Source: Polaribacter sp.
GTDB lineage: Bacteria > Bacteroidota > Bacteroidia > Flavobacteriales > Flavobacteriaceae
DNA length: 64,000 nt
Assembly: GCA_028343155.1 (NCBI GenBank)
Contig: JAOLXX010000002.1
Span: 1 to 64,000, forward strand
Reading direction: 5' to 3'
Shown here: piece after piece, positions 26,200-35,727 of the stretch
How positions within the stretch are numbered: position 1 is the first letter of the stretch
Layout: every line of letters begins with the position of its first letter
Position numbers and translations under genes: made by a program
The notes under the pieces: generated by a model
The model's input: the letters and a program-made list of their open reading frames with translations, nothing else
Database searches by the model: none
What the model was told of the DNA's origin: nothing

Positions 26200-27690
26200 A
26201 TGGGAATTGTATTAAAACAGTCTTTTAGAAATACGATTATTATTTATGGTGCATTCTTAATCGGCGGAATAAATACGATTGTTTTTTATCCTAGAGTTTT
26301 AGAATCAGAATTTTATGGAATGGTTACAATTCTTTTATCTGCTTCTAATTTGATTATGCCATTTACTGCATTCGGAGTTCAATATACTATTGTAAAATAT
26401 TTCTCGTCTTATAAAACAAAAGAAGAAAAAGATAAGTTTCTTTCTTCGGTTATGTTTTTACCATTATTAATCGCAGTCCCTTTAGGTTTTTTTTGGGATA
26501 ATGCTCATACATGGATTATGAGTAAGGTAACTGAAGAGAATCAGATTATAGAAAGTTATACGTTTTCTATTTATTTAATAGCGATTGCATGTGCTTATTT
26601 TGAACTTTTCTATTCTTGGACAAAAGTACAACTCCAAACTGTTTTTGGTAATATTTTAAAAGAACTTTGGAATAGAGTTGTGGTAATGATTTTACTTTTA
26701 GCTGTTCTTTTTGATTTCATAACAAAATCAGAATTTATCTTATATTTAAGTATAGCATATGTTATTAGGGCTCTTGTAATGATGTTTTATGCCTTTTCTA
26801 TTTATTTCCCGAAGTTTCATTTTAAGTTACCAAATAATATTTTAGAGCTTATTAAATATTCAGGATATATTATTTTAGCAGGAAGTGCAGGTGCTATTTT
26901 ATTAGATATTGATAAAGTTATGATTCCTGGAAAAGATACCATAGAAAAAGCAGCTTATTATTCTGTTGCTGTTTTTATAGGTTCTTTTATAGAAGCACCA
27001 AGTAGAGCAATGACCCAAATTTTACAACCATTAACATCTAAATCTTTAAATGAATTTAATACAACAGAAGTTGAAAACTTATATAAGAAAAGTTCTATAA
27101 ATCTACTTTTAGTTGGTGGTTTGTTTTTTCTGTTAGTTAATTGTGGTGTAAGTGAACTTTTTAAATTAATGCCAGAAAAAGGTTATGCTGGTGGTGAATA
27201 TGTAGTTCTAATGATTTCTTTAGCCAAATTATATACCATGTTTTTAGGAAGTAATGGTGCAATCATAAATAACTCTAAATTTTATAGAGTGGTATTGCCA
27301 CTTGCTATAGGGATGTCTGTTTCTGTATACTTTTTAAATAAGTTCTTCTATTTTAATTTAGAATTGGGTACTAATGGTTTGGCAATTGCAACCTTACTAA
27401 CAATTCTTGTGTTTAATACAATTAAGTTATGGTTTGTACATCATAAATTTGCAATTACACCTTTTACAAATAAATCATGGAGATTGATTTTAATTATTCT
27501 CATTTTGTTTTATTTTTTTTATTTTTGGAACTTTACGTTTCCAGAAATTGAATTATTGAAATTTAGTATCACTCCAATAATTAACATCGCTTTAAAAAGT
27601 ATAATGATTACTGTTCTCTATGTCTTTTTAGTACTAAAACTTAATATTTCTAAAGAGTTTGATTTACTTTTAAAGAAATATTATAGATAG
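26200..27690 (+). CDS. Polysaccharide flippase (Wzx/MATE-like, MOP superfamily)
   Basis: 496-residue integral membrane protein with about 14 hydrophobic segments in two halves, e.g. TIIIYGAFLIGGINTIVFYPRVL, IVVMILLLAVLFDF, YSGYIILAGSAGAILLDIDKVMIPG, NLLLVGGLFFLLVNCG, LILIILILFYFFYFW. This layout and the paired Gly/Pro-rich repeats suit a lipid-linked oligosaccharide exporter. It closes the YfhO-GT-GT set, where it would flip the product made by the transferases. Its last 10 bases overlap the convergent DUF6122 gene. Confidence 0.9.
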   Translation: MGIVLKQSFRNTIIIYGAFLIGGINTIVFYPRVLESEFYGMVTILLSASNLIMPFTAFGVQYTIVKYFSSYKTKEEKDKFLSSVMFLPLLIAVPLGFFWDNAHTWIMSKVTEENQIIESYTFSIYLIAIACAYFELFYSWTKVQLQTVFGNILKELWNRVVVMILLLAVLFDFITKSEFILYLSIAYVIRALVMMFYAFSIYFPKFHFKLPNNILELIKYSGYIILAGSAGAILLDIDKVMIPGKDTIEKAAYYSVAVFIGSFIEAPSRAMTQILQPLTSKSLNEFNTTEVENLYKKSSINLLLVGGLFFLLVNCGVSELFKLMPEKGYAGGEYVVLMISLAKLYTMFLGSNGAIINNSKFYRVVLPLAIGMSVSVYFLNKFFYFNLELGTNGLAIATLLTILVFNTIKLWFVHHKFAITPFTNKSWRLILIILILFYFFYFWNFTFPEIELLKFSITPIINIALKSIMITVLYVFLVLKLNISKEFDLLLKKYYR

Positions 27691-27989
27691 CAATCTATAG
27701 CGTCTGTTAGCATGTGGAATATTAATGCAATACATAAGATTCTTGTTTTCTTAAAAAATAAACCAATACCATAAAAGCTAATTGCAATATAGGAATGCAA
27801 GGGGTGAAAGTTGATGCTACATCTGTTTTTGTCAAAAATAGGGGTCGCTAGTAAATGATCTAAATCTATTAACATTGAGCAGATGAAAATTAAGTAAGTA
27901 ATTTTCCAGTTTTTCTTAAATAAAAAGTAGGCTATAAAAAGTGGTGCTATAAAATGTAACCCGTAATGTATTATGAATTCTAAATTCAC
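27681..27989 (-). CDS. DUF6122 family small membrane protein
   Basis: 102 residues with three or four hydrophobic helices. The histidines and acids FIIHYGLHFIAPL, SMLIDLDHLLATPIFDKNRCSINFHPLHSY and LIFHMLTDAIDC are typical of a membrane-embedded metal-dependent hydrolase-like group (LDHLL, HPLHS), and match DUF6122 of Flavobacteriia. Starts in the ATGA overlap with the stop of wbqC. Activity is not established. Confidence 0.82.
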   Translation of the reverse strand: MNLEFIIHYGLHFIAPLFIAYFLFKKNWKITYLIFICSMLIDLDHLLATPIFDKNRCSINFHPLHSYIAISFYGIGLFFKKTRILCIALIFHMLTDAIDCYL

Positions 27990-28588
27990 AAGAAACTAAT
28001 TGCGTTTGGGCCTTCCATAAAAAGCAAGTCTAAAATTGATAAATCAGGAATAAAACCATGCTTGTCATCAAACATTTGAACGTAGTTATCTACTAATTTT
28101 TGAGGTTGTTTTTTTACATCTGCAAGTTCTCTTAAATCTTTTTCAGTAGTTTTTACGATATACTCTCTCGTTTTAGAATATTGCTGGGATATTTGTAATG
28201 CATCAGAAATAAATAAAAAAGTATCGATGTTTACATCTTGAATAAAAGTATATTTTTTTGTAAAAATAGTATGTAAATCATCTTCGTAAAACTCGTAAAA
28301 AGGGGAGGTTCTATAAGCTGTTTGTAAAGATTTTAAATGATGATCTTGCCAAAGAGCATCATTGTCAACCAATAAATCTTTTGTTTTTTTTCGTTGAGAA
28401 CTTCCTTTGTATTTATCTTTTACAGGAATATTTAATAACTGTTTTCCGTTAGAATTATAGATATAGCATCTATTTCTATAGCTTTGTTTCTGAAAATTAT
28501 CTTCCATTTCAAAAACAACTGAATTAGATTTTACAATTTCAGAATATTGAGAAATAGGAGAGAAGTAGGTGGGAATAAATAATGACAT
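27986..28588 (-). CDS. WbqC family protein
   Basis: 200-residue soluble protein resembling the WbqC family, linked elsewhere to sugar or lipopolysaccharide biosynthesis. It shows IFIPTYFSPISQYS at the start, EDNFQKQSYRNRCYIYNSNGKQLLNIPVK, WQDHHLKSLQTAYRTSPFYEFYEDDL, and a C-terminus with LDLLFMEGPNA; these are standard for the family. It overlaps DUF6122 by four bases and is 48 bases from lepB. Enzyme activity is unknown. Confidence 0.9.
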   Translation of the reverse strand: MSLFIPTYFSPISQYSEIVKSNSVVFEMEDNFQKQSYRNRCYIYNSNGKQLLNIPVKDKYKGSSQRKKTKDLLVDNDALWQDHHLKSLQTAYRTSPFYEFYEDDLHTIFTKKYTFIQDVNIDTFLFISDALQISQQYSKTREYIVKTTEKDLRELADVKKQPQKLVDNYVQMFDDKHGFIPDLSILDLLFMEGPNAISFL

Positions 28589-28636
28589 ATGTTTTAATGA
28601 ACCCTTTTTAGTTTCAGTTTTATACTGCTGCTAAAA

Positions 28637-30334
28637 TTATTTTTTTACTTTTCTTTTTCTATAAATACTATAACCAAAATATATTCCTATGAATGCTAAA
28701 ACAAAGTATCTGAAAGAAAAAGGTTTTCCTTCACCATGCACGGTTGTAAACATTCTGTCCCAACGAATTGATTTTAATTTAGCTCCAATATTGGGTTCAT
28801 TAGGATCCCAACTAAACCAAACTAATACTGGTTTTCCTAAAACATGATCAAAAGGAACATAGCCCCAATAACGACCGTCCAATGAACTGTGCCTGTTGTC
28901 TCCAATTAAATAAAAATAATCTTGTTTGAAAGTATAAGAAGCTGCGTTTACTCCATTAATATAGATGTTTTCTCCAACAACTTGTAAATCATTATTTTCA
29001 TAATTTTCGATGATTTGCTTGTAGAAAGGCAATGTTTCTAAATCTATTTTGACAGTAGCTCCAGCTTTTGGAATATAAATTGGACCAAAGTTGTCTTGAC
29101 TCCAACCCAATTTTTCTATATGAGGAAAAATAGCGTTGTCAATATCATGGTTTACTTTTTTAACAGAAACAGTTAATGGATATTCTTCTAAACGAGCTGC
29201 TTCCTCTTCTGTTAAATTGATATTTATTTTGTTGTCAACTGAAAACATTTTTAATTTTCGAGCAAAATCAGGATTTATACCTCCAACAACTTCTGTGTAT
29301 AAAGAATCAGCATCAATTTTAGATAAATTTCCATTCTTTTTTATTGCTTTTTGTACTTTTTCATTATTCCAATATTCACTTAAAATTTTGTAAACTCCGG
29401 TTCGTTGTTTACCCATCAAAAATTTAGGATATGTACTCTGACTTATTGGTTTTTTTGCTTCATAAGTATAATAAAATTGTAATTTTGCCCTTTCTGGTAA
29501 GATATTCTTTTTTCCATTGATATAGAAATAGCCATTTTTCATTTCTAGAGAATCGCCAGCAATACCTACACAACGTTTTACATAGTTTGTTTTTTTATCA
29601 ACAGGTTTGTAGGTGAATTTACCAGAAGTATCTCCCCACATGGTTGCCAAAGAATCTGCAGGCCAATTGAAACAAACAATGTCGTTATTCTTAATTTTCT
29701 GTAAACCTGGCAAACGCGTGTAAGGAAGTTGTGGTTTTTTTAAATAAGAAGCTGTTCCCGTAAAAGGTAAAGAATCATGCACCATAGGCGCAGCAATCAC
29801 TGTAGATGGAACCCTTGCGCCATAATGGAACTTACTTACAAAAAGATAATCACCAACTAATAAAGATTTTTCTAAAGATGAAGTAGGTATGGTAAAAGGT
29901 TGCATAAAATAGGTGTGTACTAAAGTAGCAGCAATAATGGCAAATGTAATAGAGCTTATCCATTCACCTAATTCAGATCTTGGTTTTAAACTTCTGTCTG
30001 AGTTGTATGCCGCGTCTTTTGCATAGTTGATATAGAACACATAAAGTCCTAAACTTACAATTACTAGAAATGAATCTAATTTTTTATAGAAACCAAAAGT
30101 TCTAATAGTCTCAATCCAAATAACAGGAAACATCAATAGGTTTACAACAGGAATAAATAATAAGGCAATCCACCACTGAGGACGATTTATCATTTTCATT
30201 AAAACAATTCCATTGTAAATAGGAATTGCAGCTTCCCAAGCCTTTCTACCTGCTTTTATATACAGTTTCCAAGTTCCAAGAAAATGAACCAACTGTACTG
30301 CTAAAAAAAAGAGGAACCACTGTGTAAATGTCAT
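28637..30334 (-). CDS. lepB: Signal peptidase I, long flavobacterial form
   Basis: 565-residue membrane serine protease that removes signal peptides during Sec export. N-terminal hydrophobic segments run from residue 5 to about 140 (a DUF5684-like lead), with the catalytic serine Ser153 in PTSSLEKSLLVGDYLF and general base Lys253 in NYVKRCVGIAGDSLEM. Box E is GDNRHSSLDGRYWGYVPFDHVLGKP (Gly where many have Ser). About 170 extra residues lie between the Lys box and box E, giving twice the length of many bacterial LepB, as usual in the group. A -7 box at 30395-30402 gives it its own promoter inside the parAB-dapB run. Confidence 0.95.
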   Translation of the reverse strand: MTFTQWFLFFLAVQLVHFLGTWKLYIKAGRKAWEAAIPIYNGIVLMKMINRPQWWIALLFIPVVNLLMFPVIWIETIRTFGFYKKLDSFLVIVSLGLYVFYINYAKDAAYNSDRSLKPRSELGEWISSITFAIIAATLVHTYFMQPFTIPTSSLEKSLLVGDYLFVSKFHYGARVPSTVIAAPMVHDSLPFTGTASYLKKPQLPYTRLPGLQKIKNNDIVCFNWPADSLATMWGDTSGKFTYKPVDKKTNYVKRCVGIAGDSLEMKNGYFYINGKKNILPERAKLQFYYTYEAKKPISQSTYPKFLMGKQRTGVYKILSEYWNNEKVQKAIKKNGNLSKIDADSLYTEVVGGINPDFARKLKMFSVDNKININLTEEEAARLEEYPLTVSVKKVNHDIDNAIFPHIEKLGWSQDNFGPIYIPKAGATVKIDLETLPFYKQIIENYENNDLQVVGENIYINGVNAASYTFKQDYFYLIGDNRHSSLDGRYWGYVPFDHVLGKPVLVWFSWDPNEPNIGAKLKSIRWDRMFTTVHGEGKPFSFRYFVLAFIGIYFGYSIYRKRKVKK

Positions 30335-30394
30335 AATTGTATACTTTTATTGTCTCTAATGAGAAGAATTATATTTTTTATAGTTTGAAAATAG

Positions 30395-30402
30395 CAAAAG
30401 TA
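30395..30402 (-). promoter_or_regulatory. Bacteroidota -7 promoter box (TACTTTTG) for lepB
   Basis: Minus-strand TACTTTTG in the 77-base dapB-lepB gap, 61 bases before the lepB start. Confidence 0.45.
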
Positions 30403-30411
30403 TTTTCCTTC

Positions 30412-31113
30412 CTAATGGATGTTTAATACATCTTTCATAGAGAAAACACCCTTTTTACCAACAATCCATTCTGCAGCAACTAAGGCTCCTAGAGCAAATC
30501 CTTTTCTGCTATGAGCTGTGTGTTTTATTTCAATAGCGTCAACTTGAGAATCATACCAAACAGTATGTGTTCCGGGAACATCAGGAATTCTTTTTGCAAC
30601 AATAGGTATGTTCCCTTTTGATGCTTCATCGCCTAATTTCCAATTATTCTTGGAGGAATTTTCAATAACCCCTTCTGCTAATGTAATTGCTGTTCCACTC
30701 GGAGCGTCTAACTTTTTTGTATGATGAATTTCTTCCATAGAGATATCATAATCTTCTAAAGAACGCATCATTTTTGCTAATTGTTTGTTCAATTCAAAAA
30801 AGATGTTTACGCCTAAACTATAATTAGAGGCGTATATAAAAGCACTATTTTTTTCTTTACATAATGCAACTGCCTCTTCATATTTATCTAACCAACCTGT
30901 AGTTCCAGAAATTACAGGAACTTTGTTGTTTATGCAGTTTGATATATTGTTAAAAGCAGAAGAGGGTACACTGAAATCTATAGCAACGTCTGCTAAATTG
31001 ATATCTATTATATCATCAACATCTTTTCTAATTACTATTTCATGTCCGCGAGATAAAGCGATTTTTTCAATTTCTTTACCCATTCTTCCGTACCCTAATA
31101 GTGCAATCTTCAT
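30412..31113 (-). CDS. dapB: 4-hydroxy-tetrahydrodipicolinate reductase
   Basis: 233 residues. Reduces the product of DapA in lysine and meso-diaminopimelate synthesis, hence cell-wall peptide supply. The NAD(P)H site is LLGYGRMGKEIEKIA (GxGxxG, residues 4-12); the catalytic block EEIHHTKKLDAPSGTAI holds the paired His and the Lys that act in hydride transfer and binding. Slightly shorter than E. coli DapB, normal for Bacteroidota. One base separates it from DUF5683 upstream. Confidence 0.96.
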   Translation of the reverse strand: MKIALLGYGRMGKEIEKIALSRGHEIVIRKDVDDIIDINLADVAIDFSVPSSAFNNISNCINNKVPVISGTTGWLDKYEEAVALCKEKNSAFIYASNYSLGVNIFFELNKQLAKMMRSLEDYDISMEEIHHTKKLDAPSGTAITLAEGVIENSSKNNWKLGDEASKGNIPIVAKRIPDVPGTHTVWYDSQVDAIEIKHTAHSRKGFALGALVAAEWIVGKKGVFSMKDVLNIH

Positions 31114-31114
31114 T

Positions 31115-31687
31115 TTAAAAATTATATTTAATTGTGAGTCCTACTTTTGGAGCTTCCATATAAAATGGATCATTGATAAAAGTTGGCTTAAATGTTAAGT
31201 CATCATCTGTATTAAATTGAAGTAAATGTGCGTTTACACTTGCTTCTACAATTTGCAAGACATATAAAATTACTGTCGTTAAAAGAGATAAATCTCTATT
31301 TTCTTTTAATTGATTTTGTGCCCTTTCTAAAGTTTCTTCTGAGATTATTTCAATACCATTAATCGTAAACTCATCTACGAGGTTGTTTTTTCTTAGTCTG
31401 TAAGCGGTCCTGTACCTTTTATAACTACTATTATTAATTAAATAATAGTAAATGCTAGTACCCATGGCGCCCCAAACAATAGGTGCTTTCCAATACTTCT
31501 TATTGTAAACTTGTCCCATTCCTGGGAAAATAGCTGAGTAAAAAGCCGCTTTGGAAGGTGCTAAAGGATTATAAACACCTCCCTTTTCAATGAGGATTTC
31601 TGTTTCAATTACAGACTTTTTTTGCCCCAAAATCGTTGCAGAAAAAAATGCAAAGGTTAATACAAATATTGTTTTTTTTAAAAACAC
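31115..31687 (-). CDS. DUF5683 family exported protein
   Basis: 190 residues. N-terminal signal (KKTIFVLTFAFFSATILGQ) then a short linker and the core APSKAAFYSAIFPGMGQVYNKKYWKAPIVWGAMGTSIYYYLI, a TM-pair pattern seen in DUF5683/TM2-like proteins, another helix LLTTVILYVLQIVEASVNAHL, and a C-terminal tail ending TIKYNF. In many Flavobacteriia it is between parB and dapB, as here, with zero or one base spacing. Function unknown, likely envelope. Confidence 0.88.
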   Translation of the reverse strand: MFLKKTIFVLTFAFFSATILGQKKSVIETEILIEKGGVYNPLAPSKAAFYSAIFPGMGQVYNKKYWKAPIVWGAMGTSIYYYLINNSSYKRYRTAYRLRKNNLVDEFTINGIEIISEETLERAQNQLKENRDLSLLTTVILYVLQIVEASVNAHLLQFNTDDDLTFKPTFINDPFYMEAPKVGLTIKYNF

Positions 31688-32572
31688 TTATTTTAATAAG
31701 TTTTTTAGACGGTTAAAATCTTCTTCAGAATGAAAAGGGATCGAAATTTTTCCTTTGCCATTGGCACTAATGCTTACATCTATTTTATGACCAAGGTATT
31801 CACCCATGCCTTTAAGGCTTTCTTTTATATAAGGTGGAATTTGCTTTTTCTTTGGTTTCGTTATGACTCCAGATTTTAAGTTTTTCACTAAATCTTCAGT
31901 TTGTCTTACAGATAATTTTTGACGCAAAATTCTCTCATAAATAGCTAACTGATCTTCTGTGTTTTCTACATTAATCATGGCACGACCATGTCCCATCGAA
32001 ATAAAACCATCTCTCATACCAGTTTGTAAAATGGGATCTAATTTTAATAAACGTAAGTAATTAGTTACGGTAGAGCGTTTTTTTCCAACTCTAGTGCTTA
32101 GTTCTTCTTGCGTTAATTCTATTTCGTCAATTAAACGTTGGTATGACAAAGCAACTTCAATAGGATCTAAATTTTTACGTTGTATGTTTTCTACCAATGC
32201 CATTTCTAGCATTTCTTGATCGTTGGCAAGTCTTATGTATGCGGGAATTGTTTTGTTTCCTATTAATTTTGAAGCTCTAAAACGGCGCTCTCCAGAAACT
32301 AATTGAAATTTATTTTCCGACAATTTACGAACTGTAATTGGTTGAATAACCCCCAGTTCTTCTATTGAATTGGCTAATTCCTTTAAAGCTTCATCATCAA
32401 AATAAGTTCTTGGTTGAAATGGATTTACTTCAATCAAACTTAAATTGATTTCAAGTATACTTCCAACAACTTTATCTGCATTCTTATCAGTTGCAGAAAT
32501 AACATTAGAAGGTTCTTGCAACAGAGCAGATAACCCTCTTCCTAAGGCTTGTTTTTTGGTAGCTTTTGCCAT
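31688..32572 (-). CDS. parB: Chromosome-partitioning protein ParB
   Basis: 294 residues. Binds parS, spreads on DNA with CTP hydrolysis, and works with ParA in origin segregation. Residues 45-120 form the nuclease-like CTP-binding domain with VNPFQPRTYFDDEALKELANSI and the hallmark GERRFRA box; then the helix-turn-helix LTQEELSTRVGKKRSTVTNYLRLL and the C-terminal dimer domain around GKGKISIPFHSEEDFNRLKNLL. One base from parA. I saw no full parS (GTTTCACGTGAAAC-like) site in the window. Confidence 0.97.
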   Translation of the reverse strand: MAKATKKQALGRGLSALLQEPSNVISATDKNADKVVGSILEINLSLIEVNPFQPRTYFDDEALKELANSIEELGVIQPITVRKLSENKFQLVSGERRFRASKLIGNKTIPAYIRLANDQEMLEMALVENIQRKNLDPIEVALSYQRLIDEIELTQEELSTRVGKKRSTVTNYLRLLKLDPILQTGMRDGFISMGHGRAMINVENTEDQLAIYERILRQKLSVRQTEDLVKNLKSGVITKPKKKQIPPYIKESLKGMGEYLGHKIDVSISANGKGKISIPFHSEEDFNRLKNLLK

Positions 32573-32573
32573 C

Positions 32574-33338
32574 TTACGAATTCTTTTTTAATAATTCTTG
32601 GGCCAAATTTAAGTAATTTATAGCACCATTACTTGTTGCATCGTAGGCAATAATACTTTCTCCATAACTGGGTGCCTCTCCTAAACGTGTATTTCTTCTA
32701 ATAATAGTATCAAAAACCATGCTAGAAAAGTGTTTCCTTACTTCTTCAACAACTTGATTCGAAAGGCGGAGTCGAGAATCAAACATCGTTAGTAATAAAC
32801 CTTCAATTTCTAATTCTGAGTTATGGATATTTTGAATACTTTTAATGGTATTTAATAATTTACCTAACCCTTCGAGCGCAAAATATTCACATTGAATAGG
32901 AATAATTACTGAATCTGCAGCAACTAAAGAGTTTAGTGTTATTAAACCCAATGAAGGAGCGCAATCTATTAAAATATAATCGTAATCGTTTTTTAAATTA
33001 ACTAACGATTTTTTCAACATGTATTCTCGTTCTTGTTTATCGATCAATTCAATTTCAATTGCCACTAAATCAATATGTGCAGGAATTACATCAACATTTG
33101 GAGAAACTGTTTTTACAATCGCTTCTTTAGCCGATATGGTGTGTTCTAGTACTTGGTATGTTCCTAATGTTACCGAATTGATATCAATACCTAGGCCAGA
33201 GGAAGCATTTGCTTGTGGATCAGCATCAATTAATAAAACTCTCTTCTCTAGAACGCCTAGAGATGCAGCCAAATTAATGCTTGTTGTTGTTTTACCAACT
33301 CCACCTTTTTGGTTTGCAATTGCAATTATTTTACCCAT
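32574..33338 (-). CDS. parA: Chromosome-partitioning ATPase ParA (Soj)
   Basis: 254-residue deviant Walker ATPase. IAIANQKGGVGKTTTSINLAASL has the signature KGGxGKT with the first Lys; VLLIDADPQANAS is the switch I/Walker A' region, and YDYILIDCAPSLGLITLN is Walker B. It binds DNA non-specifically in its ATP form and moves ParB-parS complexes. First gene of the parA-parB-DUF5683-dapB operon, preceded by a 250-base spacer with no gene. Confidence 0.97.
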   Translation of the reverse strand: MGKIIAIANQKGGVGKTTTSINLAASLGVLEKRVLLIDADPQANASSGLGIDINSVTLGTYQVLEHTISAKEAIVKTVSPNVDVIPAHIDLVAIEIELIDKQEREYMLKKSLVNLKNDYDYILIDCAPSLGLITLNSLVAADSVIIPIQCEYFALEGLGKLLNTIKSIQNIHNSELEIEGLLLTMFDSRLRLSNQVVEEVRKHFSSMVFDTIIRRNTRLGEAPSYGESIIAYDATSNGAINYLNLAQELLKKNS

Positions 33339-33585
33339 TGTTATTTTTTCCTTTTGAGTAGTAAAATTACACTTTTTTTATGTTTTAATGAAACGAAAGA
33401 TGTTAATAACATTATAAAATCGATAAATATTTTTTTTAGTTTTCTTAGTTGGTTTGTTTTTGCTTCTGGGAAGTTTTTTAAAATAACGAAAATGATAAAT
33501 ATATTGTGGTGTTGAAAATCCAATAATTAGATGTTCTCTTTGCTGTTTTTTTTTCAATTATTTTTGGTAAATTAAAGATTAATTT

Positions 33586-35046
33586 TCATTTTAAGGGAAC
33601 ATTTTTTAAAATAGCAATTAAAAATTTCCAAAATTTTTGTGTAGAAGAGATACTAGCACGTTCCTCTGGTGAGTGAGCTCCCAAAATTGTTGGACCAAAT
33701 GAAATCATATCCATTTTTGGATAATTTTGTCCTAAAATACCACATTCAAGGCCTGCATGACAAGCTGCAATATGAGCTTTTTCTCCATGTAGTTTTTCAT
33801 ATAAATTGGAAACGATTCCTAAAATTTCTGAATTTATATTGGGTCTCCAACCAGGGTATTCTCCAGATAGTTCAATATCAAAGCCAGATAATTCAAAAGC
33901 TGATTTTAAGGAATTTACTAAATCAGATCTGTTACTTTCGGAAGAAGAACGTGTTAAACATTCAATTTTTATGCACCCATCCTTAACAATAACTCTTGCG
34001 ATATTATTGGAGGTTTCTACCAAATCAGTTATGTCAGGACTCCTTCTATATACACCATCATGAGCAGCATACATTGATTTTAGAAAACTTTCTTGAACAT
34101 CTATTTCTATTACTTTTTTCGGTGATTTGGTGGCGCTAATGTCAATAGTTAAATTTGGTTCTAATGTTAAGAACGCTTCTTTGATATTGTTGATAAGTAA
34201 GTTTATTTCAAAGAGAAAAGTTGCTTTTTGAATTTCGTTAATTGTAATAATAGCAATGCTTTCACGAGGAATTGCATTTCGCAAACTACCCCCATTTATT
34301 TCTGAAATCTGCAAGCCAAAGTTTAGATATCCATTAAATAAAATACGATTCATAATTTTGTTCGCATTTCCTAATCCTTTATGAATATCCATACCGGAAT
34401 GTCCGCCATTTAAACCTTTAACTGTTATTAAAAATGCTGTAGTATGTTCAGGGACTTCTTCTTCAATATAATTACGTGTTGCCGTTACATCAATTCCACC
34501 AGCACAACCCATACCTATTTCGTTGTCTTCTTCTGTATCTAAATTTAAAAGAATATCTCCTTTTAAAATACCGCCTTCTAATCCCATAGCACCAGTCATG
34601 CCCGTTTCTTCGTCAATAGTGAAAAGTGCTTCAATATTTGAGTGTTGTATGTCCTTAGAAGATAAAACTGCCATTATTGCAGCAACTCCTAAGCCATTAT
34701 CAGCGCCTAAAGTAGTTCCATCTGCAGTTACCCAATCACCATCAACAATCATTTTAATTCCTTCTTCGTCAAAGTCGAAAATAGTATCTGCATTTTTTTG
34801 ATGCACCATGTCTAAATGACATTGTAAAACAATTGCTTTTTTATTTTCAAAACCTTTTGATGCTGGTTTTTTGATAATGACATTACCAACTTTATCAACA
34901 AAAGTAGAAAGCTGTAGGCTTTTGCCAAAATTGATCATAAATTGAATGATACGTTCTTCTTTTTTTGAAGGACGTGGAACTGCATTTAAATCTGCAAAGT
35001 GATTCCAAATAATTTTTGGTGCTAAATTTCTTACTGCTTCACTCAT
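33586..35046 (-). CDS. pepD: Aminoacyl-histidine dipeptidase (PepD-type, M20)
   Basis: 486-residue metal-dependent dipeptidase. The two-metal site is complete: QCHLDMVHQ (His, Asp), GADNGLGVA (bridging Asp), TIDEETGMTGAMG (catalytic Glu pair), LNLDTEEDNEIGMGCAGG and GGHSGMDIHKG (lid domain histidine), with the final ligand near AACHAGLECG. Cytosolic degradation of Xaa-His dipeptides is expected. I chose ATG 35046 (MSEAVRNLAPKIIW), because the earlier TTG at 35085 would overlap the preceding nitroreductase and its extra residues match nothing in the family. Confidence 0.93.
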   Translation of the reverse strand: MSEAVRNLAPKIIWNHFADLNAVPRPSKKEERIIQFMINFGKSLQLSTFVDKVGNVIIKKPASKGFENKKAIVLQCHLDMVHQKNADTIFDFDEEGIKMIVDGDWVTADGTTLGADNGLGVAAIMAVLSSKDIQHSNIEALFTIDEETGMTGAMGLEGGILKGDILLNLDTEEDNEIGMGCAGGIDVTATRNYIEEEVPEHTTAFLITVKGLNGGHSGMDIHKGLGNANKIMNRILFNGYLNFGLQISEINGGSLRNAIPRESIAIITINEIQKATFLFEINLLINNIKEAFLTLEPNLTIDISATKSPKKVIEIDVQESFLKSMYAAHDGVYRRSPDITDLVETSNNIARVIVKDGCIKIECLTRSSSESNRSDLVNSLKSAFELSGFDIELSGEYPGWRPNINSEILGIVSNLYEKLHGEKAHIAACHAGLECGILGQNYPKMDMISFGPTILGAHSPEERASISSTQKFWKFLIAILKNVPLK

Positions 35047-35071
35047 TTTTAAATTACTATTCTTAATTAAT

Positions 35072-35704
35072 TTAGTACATTTCAATTACAGTTTCCTGAA
35101 TTTCCTTTCTCACTTTTGCTAAATCTTTCATATGGCAATCTTCAGCTCTGAAACCAACAGGTAAAACCAATATAGATTTTAAATTTTCTGCTGCTAAATT
35201 TAGAATCTCATCATATTTTTCAGGGATAAAACCTTCCATAGGACATGCATCAATTTTTTCTAAAGCACAAACTGTCAATAGGTTTCCCAATGCTAAATAG
35301 GCTTGATTTTTATTCCATAAAAACAATTCTTCTTGTGTTTTTTTTACAATCTCTGACGTTAAAAACTTCTTAAAAGGATTGATGATTTCTTTTGGTGTTT
35401 TTCTGATTTTCTGAACTAAATTAAAGTAATTTTCTACTTCATCTGTAGTATAATTGTCTTGAATGCAAATCACTAAAACATGTGAAGCTTCCTGTATTTG
35501 AGCTTGATTCCAGGAATGAAGAACCAACTTTTTTTGAATTTCTTTATTTTTTATAACGACTAGCTTTAGGGGTTGAAGACCGTAGGAAGTCGCGGTTAAA
35601 TTAAAAGCCTCTTTTAAGGTGTTTATTTGTGCTTCTGAAAGCTGTTTTTTTGAATCAAATTTCTTAACAGCATAACGCCATTTTAAACTATTTATAATGT
35701 TCAT
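35072..35704 (-). CDS. Nitroreductase family protein, FMN NAD(P)H oxidoreductase
   Basis: 210 residues of the NfsB/NfnB group. RYAVKKFDSKKQL near the N-terminus is the phosphate-binding part for FMN, SYGLQPLKLVVIKN the second FMN segment, ALGNLLTVCALEKIDACPMEGF the dimer/FMN stretch, and VLPVGFRAEDC the C-terminal part. It would reduce nitro-compounds, quinones or unspecified substrates. It starts behind a TATTTTTG box and a 7-base inverted repeat at 35713-35727, and is 25 bases before pepD. Confidence 0.92.
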   Translation of the reverse strand: MNIINSLKWRYAVKKFDSKKQLSEAQINTLKEAFNLTATSYGLQPLKLVVIKNKEIQKKLVLHSWNQAQIQEASHVLVICIQDNYTTDEVENYFNLVQKIRKTPKEIINPFKKFLTSEIVKKTQEELFLWNKNQAYLALGNLLTVCALEKIDACPMEGFIPEKYDEILNLAAENLKSILVLPVGFRAEDCHMKDLAKVRKEIQETVIEMY

Positions 35705-35712
35705 AGATTAAG

Positions 35713-35727
35713 TTTTGTGACACAAAA
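35713..35727. promoter_or_regulatory. Inverted repeat TTTTGTG-a-CACAAAA
   Basis: A perfect 7-base inverted repeat around one base, starting 9 bases before the nitroreductase start and overlapping the -7 box. It would lie at the inferred transcription start, consistent with an operator, although no regulator is identified. Confidence 0.4.

Noticed and set aside
31688-33590. parS site beside parAB
   Set aside because: No GTTTCACGTGAAAC-like palindrome was found near the genes; centromere sites are probably elsewhere.
35047-35085. Longer PepD from TTG 35085
   Set aside because: It overlaps the nitroreductase end and the extra residues do not look conserved.
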